Assembly (NCBI GenBank): GCA_936920625.1
Contig: CAKZHC010000014.1
Span: forward strand, 111,510-175,509
Direction: 5' to 3'
DNA length: 64,000 nucleotides
DNA from: an uncultured Enterobacteriaceae bacterium
Lineage (GTDB): Bacteria; Pseudomonadota; Gammaproteobacteria; Enterobacterales; Enterobacteriaceae
Both the position numbers and the translations under genes were made by a program. Position 1 is the first letter of the stretch, and every line of letters starts with the position of its first letter. Below the pieces are notes generated by a model. That model was given only the letters and a program-made list of their open reading frames with translations. It did not search any database and was not told where the DNA came from. Below, piece by piece: positions 18,516 through 27,911 of the stretch.

Positions 18516-19046
18516 CTAAAGTTGCTCCACCTTGCCAATATAGGGCAAATGGCGGTAGCGTTGTGCATAATCAATACCATAACCCACCACAAATTCATCT
18601 GGAATCGAAAAACCAACGTAGTCTGTCTTAATTTCAACCTCACGCCGCGAAGGCTTATCCAGTAAGGTACAGATTGCCAGCGATTTCGGCTCACGTAGCC
18701 TCAGAATTTCCCGCACTTTACTTAAGGTATTACCTGAATCAATAATATCTTCAACTATCAAAACATCTTTTCCCCGAATGTCTTCATCCAGATCTTTAAG
18801 AATTTTGACATCCCGGCTGGAGGACATAGCACTGCCGTAACTGGAGGCGGTCATGAAATCCACCTCATGCGGGCACGCAATAGCACGGCAAAGGTCTGCC
18901 ATGAATATAAATGAGCCACGAAGCAGACCGACCAGTACCATTTGACTGCTGCTGCCCCTGTAATCGGCGGTAATCTGCTGGCCCAGCTCTGCAACACGGG
19001 CGGCTATAGTACGCTCAGCAATCATAACAGAAGGAGGTTGTTTCAT
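18516..19046 (-). CDS. hpt: Hypoxanthine phosphoribosyltransferase
   Basis: Salvages hypoxanthine to IMP with PRPP. The product of 176 aa is near-identical to E. coli Hpt through DVKILKDLDEDIRG and the PRPP-binding VLIVEDIIDSGNTLSKV. The second of two adjacent ATGs (19046) aligns with the E. coli start; the first is at 19049. The C-terminus ends two residues early (VEQL rather than VILLDE). Its neighbours can and gcd are both absent, leaving hpt directly convergent to nothing and next to cueO. Confidence 0.96.
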   Translation of the reverse strand: MKQPPSVMIAERTIAARVAELGQQITADYRGSSSQMVLVGLLRGSFIFMADLCRAIACPHEVDFMTASSYGSAMSSSRDVKILKDLDEDIRGKDVLIVEDIIDSGNTLSKVREILRLREPKSLAICTLLDKPSRREVEIKTDYVGFSIPDEFVVGYGIDYAQRYRHLPYIGKVEQL

Positions 19047-19151
19047 CACAACAGGTTACTTTGATAAAGAAAATAGGAAGTACAGTAGTTTATCATAATT
19101 CAGTCATTATCTGGCAGATGATTCCATAATCCCGTGATCAGGCTGTTAACA

Positions 19152-20759
19152 TTAGCTGACCGTAAAACCCAGCATCATACCGGTGTCTTCATGCTCAAGC
19201 AGATGGCAGTGAGCCATGTAAGGCGTCCCGATTGTAGCGGTGTGTTTGAAGTACACCAGCACTTCACTGCTGCCGGCATTAACATCAACAATATCCTTCC
19301 ACCCCTGACGATGCGCTGCTGGCGGTCTACCATTTTCTGAAAGAATACGGAACTGCGTCCCATGAATATGAAAAGGATGGCGCATCATATCGCCCTCTCC
19401 GGAAATGGTCCATTTTTCATAAACGCCGCGCTTAACTGCGAACGCCGGTTTACTGATATCAAAAGCAACCCCATTAATTTTATTGCCCATATGAAAGTCC
19501 CAGGCCCCATCATTTTGCTCATGTGTCATCCTACTATGCTGGCCCTGCATCTGTGCCATCGCGTGATGCTGAGTATGCCCTTTCATCATAGAATCATGCT
19601 GGTTATGCCTCTCTGCCATACCATTCATGGCCTGTTCTCCATAGCGTGCCATCAGTGCCGCCATACCCTGATTATCCAGGCGAGGGTCCATTGATAACTG
19701 CAACCTGCGACGGTTAAATGACGACACGGCAGTTACAGAAGGCAGCGATGCCAGTGTATCAGGCAGTGTCCCACTGGACAGAATTTGTAGCGGCTGAATC
19801 GTTACCAGCGGCAGCGGGGCATCATAAGGAGGTAATGTCATCCCCAGCTGCGCTACTGGCAGTGTCTGGATATCAAACGTTTTGCCATCGTGCGCATCAA
19901 TTAATACTTCAAAACGCTCACCCGGCAGCAGCTCAAGCGTATCAACGGCCACCGGTTCAGTGAGTAACCCGCCATCGCTGGCAATGACATAAAGCGGCCT
20001 TTTATCTGACACACAGAGATTAAGAGTACGTGCGTTACTGCCATTTAACAGACGAAAACGCAGTCAGCCACGCGGCACTGCATGTTGTGGATAAACAGCA
20101 CCATTAGTCAGCGGCAAATCACCAAACCAACCAACCGCCGCTGACATCACATCCAGCTCATAATCAATTCGTCTGCCATCGGCTGTCAGGCGCTTATCCT
20201 GGAAAATTAACGGGATATCATCGATTCCCCACTGCTGAGGCAGAGATGATATTTCATGCTGACTGTCATTAATTATCACCATCCCCACCAGACCCCGGGC
20301 GACCTGATACCCAGTCTGACTATGAAGATGCGGGTGAAACCAGCAGGTAGCAGCAGGCTGGTCTGGGGTAAAAGTGATGGTCACCTGACGTCCCGGCTCA
20401 ACAGGCGCATGGGGGCCCCCATCCACATCTCCCGGAATTATGAGCCCATGCCAGTGGACTGTTGTCGCAACAGGAAGCCGGTTATAAAAGGAAACATTCA
20501 CAGGCATACCGCGTTCGAGCACAATAGCGGGGCCGGGCAGATTTCCATTATAGCCCCAGACAGGCACCCTGTTACCCCGCCACACCCTGCTACCCGTCCG
20601 GGCTGTTAATGTCAGATTGCCTTGCGCATCTGGTTTTAGTTGTTCAGGTAACGTCAGGAAAGGACGAACAGCCGGCGTGGCAAGTGCAAGCTTGCCCCCA
20701 GGTAAGAGGGTACTAGCCCCTATCATGAAGCTGTGACGAAGAAAATCGCGGCGGCGCAT
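19152..20759 (-). pseudogene. cueO: Multicopper oxidase CueO, interrupted by one TGA
   Basis: CueO is a periplasmic cuprous oxidase that protects against copper. The N-terminal half starts at 20759 with the twin-arginine signal MRRRDFLRHSFMIGAS, behind an AGGAGA site, and has the copper motifs HWHG and HPHLHSQTGYQ. At 20064-20066 a TGA replaces the conserved Trp codon of PRG-W-LRFRLLNGSN; the same frame then runs on intact to the end, through the Met/His-rich insert and HPFHIHGTQF and AHCHLLEHEDTGMM. A single nonsense mutation is therefore the only lesion. Readthrough could give a little enzyme; otherwise the product lacks the type 1 copper site. Confidence 0.93.
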
Positions 20760-20926
20760 GAATAAATCTCCTGATGATGTAGAGGAACGGTCAGTCACAG
20801 CGTAAACCTGCACCCTGCTGGAAGGTCAATATCCTGCAACATACTAAAATAAATCGGAATAAAATCATCTGGTAATCTGGTAAATTGTGTTAACGTCTGC
20901 ATAAAGTCTATCTGACAGGAGTAGTG

Positions 20927-21274
20927 ATGAAACGATCTATTCTGACAGTGGCACTACTAATATCTGTAGCGTATTCTCCTGGCACTCTGGCGCTGGACGC
21001 CTATGAGGCAGAAGAGCTGGCCGATCTGACAGCAGTATTTGTTTATCTGAAAAACGATTGTGGCTATCAGGAGTTGCCGGATGTCGAAATCCGTCGCGCA
21101 TTAGTGCTTTTTGCTCAGCAAAACCGTTGGGATTTGAGTAATTATGGTGCTTACAATATGAGAGCATTGGGGGAGGAGAGTTATAACGATCTGAGTGGTA
21201 TTGCCATTCCAGGCCAAACCAAGTGCAACAAACTTGCAAACAGCTCTCTTGGACTGCTTGCTTACGTAAAGTAA
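20927..21274 (+). CDS. yacC: YacC family secreted pilotin-like protein
   Basis: A 115-residue exported protein with a cleavable N-terminal signal (MKRSILTVALLISVAYSPGTLA) and two conserved cysteines, in LKNDCGYQ and TKCNKLA. It matches E. coli YacC over its whole length, including DLTAVFVYLKNDCGYQ and SLGLLAYVK. The family resembles pilotins that help place outer-membrane secretins. ATG 20927 fits an AGGA site 6 nt away; a GTG at 20924 is a poorer choice. It lies next to cueO and speE as in E. coli. Confidence 0.93.
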   Translation: MKRSILTVALLISVAYSPGTLALDAYEAEELADLTAVFVYLKNDCGYQELPDVEIRRALVLFAQQNRWDLSNYGAYNMRALGEESYNDLSGIAIPGQTKCNKLANSSLGLLAYVK

Positions 21275-21823
21275 CAGTGTAAATAGATATGTATCGCTGG
21301 ATATTAATTCTTTAATGTGGACTGACTTTCAGCGCGCAGAAGAAATCTCCTCATTAATCCGGGCAGTTAAACCGTACCACTGTGTTTAGCTGCTAATATC
21401 TTTCCTGTATATTGTGACCGGAAAGCCAAAATAACGTTTTCTCAACATCACCCCGGATAAAGAGTGATTGTCTCCCTGCACAAATACTACCCACGAAAGC
21501 TGGCCTGTAGCCACAATAACAAAGAGCAGCACCATGCCAGCAATTCGTTCTGATATAATTAGTAAGTATCTGTTGCGATAGCTGGCTGCCCCCCACAATT
21601 CATGGCATAGCACCACGCCCTGAATGACAACTTATCTGTATTTTATTTTACATTTCTCCGCAGTCATATAATTTTAATCTTTAGCGTAACAAAAAAAGAC
21701 CATAAGATATCCATGTAAGTAATCAATGTAATTGTGATTACAATTCGACCGTGCAAGCGGGACCAAACCTGGCTATCATAGCGCCCCTTTTAGGTAATAA
21801 CTGTAAGTCAGGAGAATGCAGTC
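21275..21823. other. Spacer between yacC and speE
   Basis: In E. coli yacC and speE are close together; here 549 bp separate them. One 76-codon minus-strand frame (21386-21616) encodes a hydrophobic stretch followed by a basic tail but has no recognised homologue. The last 100 bp before speE likely hold the speED promoter. Confidence 0.45.
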
Positions 21824-22681
21824 ATGGCTCAGAATGAGATTTGGCATGAAACATTGCATAAAGGTTTTGGACAATATTTCAGCGTGGACAAGATACTCTA
21901 TCGTCAGCAGACCGCTCACCAGGATTTAACTATCTTTGAAAATGCCGTGATGGGGAGGGTAATGTCACTCGATGGCGTGGTTCAGACCACTGAACGCGAC
22001 GAGTTTATCTACCACGAAATGCTGTCTCATGTGCCATTACTGGCACACGGCAACGCCAGGCGAGTATTGATCATCGGTGGTGGGGACGGGGGCATGCTAC
22101 GTGAAGTTTGCCGCCACCAGAGCGTTGAACAGATAACTATGGTAGAAATTGATCAGAGTGTAATCAGTTTCTGTCAACAGTACCTGCCCGGCCACAGTGC
22201 GGGGGCATGGCAGGACCCACGCCTGACACTGATAATCAGTGATGGTGTCGACTATGTTCGCAGCTGTCAGGATAAATTTGATGTCATCATCTCAGACTGC
22301 ACCGATCCTATCGGACCGGGCGAAAGTCTGTTTAAATCTGAATTTTATCAGGGCTGCCATGACTGCCTGGATGTAAATGGTATTTTTGTTGCTCAGAATG
22401 GTGTCTGCTTCCTGCAACAGGATGAGGCCGTCTCCAGCCATCGCAAACTGAGTCAATATTTTAAAGATGTCAGTTTTTATCAGGCGGCCATACCCACCTA
22501 TCAGGGTGGTATCATGACCTTTGCTTGGGCAAGCGATAATCCGACATTACGTCAAAACGATATAGCCACATTACAAATACGTTTTAACGCGGCAAATATA
22601 CCCTGTCGTTACTACACACCGGCAATCCACGCTGGCAGCTTTGCTCTGCCACAGTATCTGTTAAATGCTCTGGCTGATTAG
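21824..22681 (+). CDS. speE: Spermidine synthase
   Basis: Transfers an aminopropyl group from decarboxylated S-adenosylmethionine to putrescine. The product of 285 aa has the Rossmann glycine loop GGGDGG at 85-90, the acidic end of strand 2 (MVEIDQ) and the catalytic loop SDCTDPIGPGE around Asp158. The ATG follows an AGGAGA site. It is the first gene of the speE-speD pair; SpeD makes its aminopropyl donor. Confidence 0.97.
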   Translation: MAQNEIWHETLHKGFGQYFSVDKILYRQQTAHQDLTIFENAVMGRVMSLDGVVQTTERDEFIYHEMLSHVPLLAHGNARRVLIIGGGDGGMLREVCRHQSVEQITMVEIDQSVISFCQQYLPGHSAGAWQDPRLTLIISDGVDYVRSCQDKFDVIISDCTDPIGPGESLFKSEFYQGCHDCLDVNGIFVAQNGVCFLQQDEAVSSHRKLSQYFKDVSFYQAAIPTYQGGIMTFAWASDNPTLRQNDIATLQIRFNAANIPCRYYTPAIHAGSFALPQYLLNALAD

Positions 22682-22707
22682 ACAGCCATTTGAGGGGGTT
22701 GAGGAAA

Positions 22708-23508
22708 TTGCAAAAGCTGAAACTACATGGTTTCAATAACCTGACTAAAAGCCTGGGTTTCTGTATTTACGATATCTGCTATGCAGGTACAGAAGCCGAA
22801 CGCGACGGCTATATTGCCTACATTGATGAGCAATATAACGCTAACCGTCTGACCGAAATTCTGAGTGAAACATGCTCAATTATTGGTGCGAATATTCTAA
22901 ATATTGCCCGTCAGGATTATGAGCCACAAGGTGCCAGCGTTACTATTCTGATAAGCGAAGAGCCAGTTGACCCGCGCAATATCGATACCTCCGCGAATCC
23001 TGGCCCATTGCCCGGTTCGATTGTGACCCACCTCGACAAAAGCCACATCTGCGTTCACACTTATCCTGAAAGCCATCCTGAAGGAAAACTCTGTACTTTC
23101 CGTGCCGATATTGAAGTATCGACCTGTGGCGTTATATCACCACTGAAAGCGCTTAATTACCTCATCCATCAGCTTGAATCAGATATTGTCACTCTCGATT
23201 ACCGCGTACGTGGCTTCACCCGTGATATTAATGGCGTCAAACATTTTATCGATCATAAAATCAATTCAATCCAGAACTTTATGTCAGAGGATATGAAAGC
23301 GATGTATGACATGGTCGACGTTAACGTCTATCAGGAAAACATTTTTCATACCAAAATGCTGCTAAAAGAGCTTGACCTCAAACATTACCTGTTCAATACC
23401 AAACCAGAAGATCTGCCTCCCCAGGAGCACAAAAGAATTACTGATTTGTTATGGAAAGAGATGCGAGAAATTTACTATGGCTGCAATATTCCGGTATTAG
23501 GCACCTGA
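22708..23508 (+). CDS. speD: S-adenosylmethionine decarboxylase proenzyme
   Basis: A pyruvoyl enzyme that cleaves itself between Lys111 and Ser112 (in HLDKSHICVHTYPESHPEG) to form the cofactor. The protein is near-identical to E. coli SpeD over 266 aa. The start is a TTG at 22708 that aligns with the E. coli start (MKKLKLHGFNN; here QKLKLHGFNN follows) and is preceded by GAGG; another in-frame TTG lies at 22690. It is 26 nt after speE, in one operon. Confidence 0.96.
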   Translation: MQKLKLHGFNNLTKSLGFCIYDICYAGTEAERDGYIAYIDEQYNANRLTEILSETCSIIGANILNIARQDYEPQGASVTILISEEPVDPRNIDTSANPGPLPGSIVTHLDKSHICVHTYPESHPEGKLCTFRADIEVSTCGVISPLKALNYLIHQLESDIVTLDYRVRGFTRDINGVKHFIDHKINSIQNFMSEDMKAMYDMVDVNVYQENIFHTKMLLKELDLKHYLFNTKPEDLPPQEHKRITDLLWKEMREIYYGCNIPVLGT

Positions 23509-23596
23509 TTCTTTCGGACTGATTTTGTATTGAGGAGATCGCATCAGCAATACAACTGGGAGCGGCTGAAATAACCGCCCCGCTTCATATATGGCT

Positions 23597-24886
23597 TTAC
23601 TCGTTAACGGGCAACTGTTGCAGGCGATCTTTTATCAGATACTGTCGCAAAATACCCTCCTTAGCCATCACAATAAAAATTCCCAGACAGACAAGCATTT
23701 CAGCAATCACCATTGACCACGCGGCACCAGTAACCCCATAGCGCCATACCAGTAAACAACACACAGGGAGATTCAGTAACCCCACCCCCAGCATAATGAA
23801 CATTCGCTGCCGGGCCAGACCATGAGGAATTAAAATCTGAAGCCCGGCAGGATAAGCCACATTACCAAAAAGAAAACATAGCACCAATACCCGCAAAACA
23901 GCAGCCCCGGGCAAAAAGGCAGAACCCAGTACTACGCTGACAATCGTATCAGCAAAGAAATAAGTAAAAACGACAATCACCAGGCTCAGAGAAAATGAGA
24001 GTAAAAGACTTCTGCGTGTCGCCTGAATAGCCGCCGCTCTATCCCGTGCAAGCAGGTAACTCACGCGGGGGAAAAATGCATTATTAATCTGTTCGGGTAT
24101 CGAGTTGGCCGCTTTACGTAACCTTTCAGCGCCATTATAAATACCTGTCGCATAATGCGAGCTAAAAGCAGCAATAATCAGCACGTTGATACTGTTAAAT
24201 AAATTAGAGCCCGCAATAGTAATAAACAGATCTGCGCTCTCTTTAAGCCTGCATCTTATTTCTGCAACCTCAAACCGGTAGCGACCTGTTACCCTCATCT
24301 CTACCACAAATTTTAACGTTATTATCGCGCTAATTATTGACGTCAGCCCCGGAATAAGTGCCGCAAGCCAGATATCATCAGCACTCTCAACCAGCAGAAA
24401 GGTCAACGGAATAGCACAGCCATTCCCTAAAGTGGTGATAATGGCCATTCTACTCAACTTCTCATACCCCTGCATCAGCCAGCCAAAGGAGAAAAGCGAT
24501 CCAATGAGCGTGGTGGCATTGGCCAGAATAATCCAGAACAGATAGTGCCAGCGGACATTAAGCCAGGTGACGGTTAACAATATAGTCATGGTAACTGTAA
24601 TTAAGAGTAATTTGGCGTTAAACGTTGACCAAAAAAGCTGGGATACCCTCGCTTTATCATCACGATGATGCGCAATATCCTTAGTAATACGCAGGTTAAA
24701 CCCCCAGTCAGCGATAATGCTGCAATAAAATACACAGGTGGTTGCCACTGCCAGCACTCCCATTCCACTCACGCCAAGTGTACGTGCCAGATAGGGCAGT
24801 GTTAACAGAGGGAAAAGGAAAGATGTCCCCCGGTATGCCAGTAACGAGATAATATTAATCAGTAATGACTTATCCTGCGATTTCAA
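23597..24886 (-). CDS. Polysaccharide flippase, Wzx-like (MATE/MOP superfamily)
   Basis: A polytopic membrane protein of about 430 aa with some 12 hydrophobic helices, beginning LLINIISLLAYRGTSFLFPLL and containing TLPYLARTLGVSGMGVLAVA, the typical start of O-antigen and capsule flippases. It would move lipid-linked glycan units across the inner membrane. The start is uncertain: a TTG at 24886 lies behind GGGGGAA; an ATG at 24934 also fits but has a poor ribosome site. It is the last gene of a minus-strand run with two glycosyltransferases, in an AT-rich island absent from this position in E. coli. Confidence 0.85.
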   Translation of the reverse strand: MKSQDKSLLINIISLLAYRGTSFLFPLLTLPYLARTLGVSGMGVLAVATTCVFYCSIIADWGFNLRITKDIAHHRDDKARVSQLFWSTFNAKLLLITVTMTILLTVTWLNVRWHYLFWIILANATTLIGSLFSFGWLMQGYEKLSRMAIITTLGNGCAIPLTFLLVESADDIWLAALIPGLTSIISAIITLKFVVEMRVTGRYRFEVAEIRCRLKESADLFITIAGSNLFNSINVLIIAAFSSHYATGIYNGAERLRKAANSIPEQINNAFFPRVSYLLARDRAAAIQATRRSLLLSFSLSLVIVVFTYFFADTIVSVVLGSAFLPGAAVLRVLVLCFLFGNVAYPAGLQILIPHGLARQRMFIMLGVGLLNLPVCCLLVWRYGVTGAAWSMVIAEMLVCLGIFIVMAKEGILRQYLIKDRLQQLPVNE

Positions 24887-24998
24887 GACAGATACTTCCC
24901 CCAACAAAATTCGAGCCAATAATAGCGAGTACAAGAATGGTCAGAATATAAATACTCCCTGACAATTGAATATATACACCACCCGCTTAACTCAGGTT

Positions 24999-25982
24999 TT
25001 AATCTGCCAGTATTTTTTCGATTTTTTCTGTCCTGAGTTTCTGAAGCGCAATAAATAGTGACGTGTGATTTATCAACAACCACCCCTTCAAATTCTCAGG
25101 ACGAATACTGCAACATAAATCCTGTAATCCGTTGCGCACATAACCAGGTACATCGCTTTTATTGTAAATTGAAAGATATATCATCAGGCGAAAAGATTGC
25201 AGTAAATAAAAACGGCGTATTCTGCCAGAAATCCAGCTGGTGTCTGTTAGGTTGATAACTAAATCATTGGAACGAATAAATGCGTTATAACGTGCTTCGA
25301 AAAATGCGTCTGTTTTATCACTATTGGTCAATGAGCCTTTTCTTATTCTCTGTCGGTAATAGCTATCACGACTAACCCATGCCTGACCGGAGTGCAGATA
25401 GACACCCACTGTGAAACAGTGATCTTCATGTACGCGATCATAAAACTGTAGATTATGTTTAACCACGACCGCTCTGCTCACGATATAATTCCATACTGCT
25501 GCGGTATAGTTGCCATTTTCAAGTAACGACAGAAGCACTTCTCGTGCGGGGTGCAACCCAAATTTACTATGGCGAACTTTGGTCTGAACTCTGTCACTAT
25601 GGCCGTCAGTAAACATTAATGAATTAAAACAGAACATATCTATAGCAGGATAATTAATAATGGTATTGCTAAATTCTTTGAATAATCCCGGCATGATAAT
25701 ATCATCTGGATCACAAAAAAAGAGATAACGCCCTCTGGCCAGTGCAATACCGATATCGCGCGCAACCCCCGTGCCACCATTGCTAATTGATATTATGCGA
25801 ATTTGAGAAGAATCCAGATAATGCTGCTCTAATAACAGTAGTGTATTATCAGTTGAACCATCATTTACTATTATTATTTCATTAGGATGAGGGATCTCTG
25901 AAACTATTGAATCAATGCATTCAATAATATATTTCTCCACATTATAAGCTGGGACGATAACTGATAGCATGACTGATTGCAT
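24999..25982 (-). CDS. Family 2 glycosyltransferase
   Basis: A GT-A fold inverting glycosyltransferase of 327 aa. It starts MLSVIVPAYNVEKYIIECIDS, then has IIVNDGSTDNT, and the metal-binding DPDD at about residues 87-90. No membrane segments, so it acts at the cytoplasmic face on a lipid-linked sugar acceptor. ATG 25982 follows a CAGGAAAA site. It shares direction with the flippase downstream and the family 4 transferase upstream, giving a small polysaccharide assembly unit. Sugar specificity cannot be told. Confidence 0.88.
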   Translation of the reverse strand: MQSVMLSVIVPAYNVEKYIIECIDSIVSEIPHPNEIIIVNDGSTDNTLLLLEQHYLDSSQIRIISISNGGTGVARDIGIALARGRYLFFCDPDDIIMPGLFKEFSNTIINYPAIDMFCFNSLMFTDGHSDRVQTKVRHSKFGLHPAREVLLSLLENGNYTAAVWNYIVSRAVVVKHNLQFYDRVHEDHCFTVGVYLHSGQAWVSRDSYYRQRIRKGSLTNSDKTDAFFEARYNAFIRSNDLVINLTDTSWISGRIRRFYLLQSFRLMIYLSIYNKSDVPGYVRNGLQDLCCSIRPENLKGWLLINHTSLFIALQKLRTEKIEKILAD

Positions 25983-26070
25983 AATATTTTCCTGGAATAA
26001 ATAATTTATTATTTGTTCATACAGCTTTGATCATGTCATTAATGAAAATAATATATATTCATTTTTCCGC

Positions 26071-27244
26071 CTACGCTCTCTGCAATATTGAATTATCTAC
26101 TCCGTATTTGTAAATTTGATTTATTCTATTAATGAAGGTCTCAGGATTATGATCGTGAATAATCCTCATCAGCGCATTATCACTCTTACTTTTCAATTCA
26201 TCTCTGTTATTGTAAATGTTTTTTATATAATATTTTAATCTCTCTATTATAAACATACGTACAGCCATCTTTTGCTCTTCTGAAGTTATTTCTATTTCAT
26301 TGTCTTCGTTAACAGAACACACTATGTTCCAGCCTGCACTGTCAGGATTAATTTCAGATAATGCCCGAATATTGGTTGTGATTACCGGGCAACCACATGC
26401 CTGCATCTCCAGCACAGAATACCCATAAGTTTCCTGCCAGGTGGGTAACAGGCCCAGATCACTTTTAAGAAAATGATCAATAATATGTGCATGATGAACA
26501 TGTGTATAGTGGATGAAATGAGAATGAGATGATATATCTTCCTCAATTCTGTTATACATACTTTCTTCATCCTGGAATCTGCCGTGAGCAATATTATTTC
26601 TTTTAGTTAAATCACCTATCAGAATGACTTCAAGGCTATCATCATTTAATTCACCCTCTTCAATCAGCTCATTTATTGCCAGGACGACTTCCGCTCCGCC
26701 TTTGCGATAGAACTCATTGCCTACGAAAGTCAGTCTTAACCTTCCATTATTTACCTCTTTTTTCTGACTTAAAACGGTCTGGGGCGGATGTAAAACAGTC
26801 AGCTTTCTAATAAGTTTATTCTCTGGTGGAAGCAGTTTTCTAATCAATTTTAACTCTATATTCTTAGCAGCTTCAGACATAGCAATAATGCCTTTACAGT
26901 TATCTTTCTCCAACAGATGCAGCATGTTGATAAGTTCATGATTAGCATATTTTTCAATAGATTTTACGGGCAAAACTCGTGGGATCTCAGTTTCATATGT
27001 CACAATCCAGTTTTTGTCTGTAACAGCCACTTCATTAAAAATGATGTAATATATCTATACTATTAAGATTAACGAAAGGAAAAGTACGAAATAGAAAAAT
27101 CTTATTTTTCCTTAGCAAACAAGTCCTCACTTTATTTATGTAGGTGTAAATGTTTTTTGTTTTTAAATTTGTAAAAGAATGCAATGCATTTACTTTGATA
27201 TTCCTCTTTTCTGGATAATCACTCCCGCCTATACCAACATTCAT
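26071..27244 (-). pseudogene. Family 4 glycosyltransferase, 1-nt frameshift
   Basis: A GT-B (group 1) glycosyltransferase split in two frames. The N-terminal piece starts at 27244 (MNVGIGGSDYPEKRN, with a GGGAGA site) and ends LNSIDILHHF; the C-terminal piece continues NEVAVTDKNWIVTYETEIPR through the GNEFYRKGGAEVVL and ETYGYSVLEMQACGCPVITTN motifs to 26071. Removing one T from a run of five (27037-27041) joins them into a protein of about 390 aa, the normal size. It could be a recent indel, a sequencing error or low-rate phase variation; five bases is a short run for slippage. The C-terminal part alone, from a GTG at 27030, lacks the acceptor-binding domain. Confidence 0.82.
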
Positions 27245-27911
27245 GCCATCATCTCCCTGCATTTAAAAATGAATCCGGAGAAAAATCTCTACTAGTCTCA
27301 GGTTGTAATACGCTATACCTCTTCAAATATCCAGCTCAACAGTATTCAGTCATCATTTTTAATGATTTTTCTCTTAAATATAATGACAAACAATAGAAAA
27401 AGAAAAATAAACTCTCTAAGAGAGGCCCAATATAAATTTGGCAAAACTAGCTGATGTGTACCACTCATAAGATCCAGTCTCATGATTTGGATCTTATTTT
27501 TATCAAAATTTTATTTGAAGATTAACTACATAGGAGAGAATATCATTCACCATCCGGGCATGTGAGTATCAGTCTATAGTTACTAACCAGCAGAAATTTA
27601 ATCAAGTTTAGCACCAAAAAAAGATCAATCGTGTAGCAGACTCTTCCTTAATATGGAAGAACAGTTGTCAGTGTTATATTATTCAACAGAGTAATACCGT
27701 AATTAAGATAAGTCCCAAGACTAAATCCACTGGCATTGGCCGGTATGTTCAGCTATGATAAGTTATTTGATTATATCAATTATATATTTTACAGATAAAT
27801 ATAAACTAAAAATTACTAAAAAAACACTGTAAGAAGCAACTCATTAATATTAAAGCAAAGTCTGGCTTTCGGTGTTATTTATGAGAAAATTGACTATTCT
27901 TAGGAGTAGAA
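27245..27911. other. AT-rich divergent spacer within the polysaccharide island
   Basis: 667 bp of very AT-rich DNA between the minus-strand transferases and the plus-strand GtrII-like gene. It contains a strong hairpin followed by T residues (27467-27497) and presumably promoters in both directions. No JUMPstart/ops motif and no reading frame of note was seen. Confidence 0.5.
27467..27501 (+). terminator. Orphan hairpin resembling an intrinsic terminator
   Basis: ATAAGATCCA and TGGATCTTAT are perfect 10-bp arms around an 11-nt loop, followed on the plus strand by a T-rich stretch. No plus-strand gene precedes it, so it may end an unseen short RNA or be a relic. Confidence 0.55.

Noticed and set aside
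19152..20759. TGA in cueO read as recoding to tryptophan
   Set aside because: Other genes in the window end in TGA normally (for example pcnB and iscU-type neighbours), so UGA is a stop in this genome.
21386..21616. 76-codon minus-strand frame with a hydrophobic stretch
   Set aside because: Could be a small membrane protein, but no family, no clear ribosome site and no conserved neighbour.
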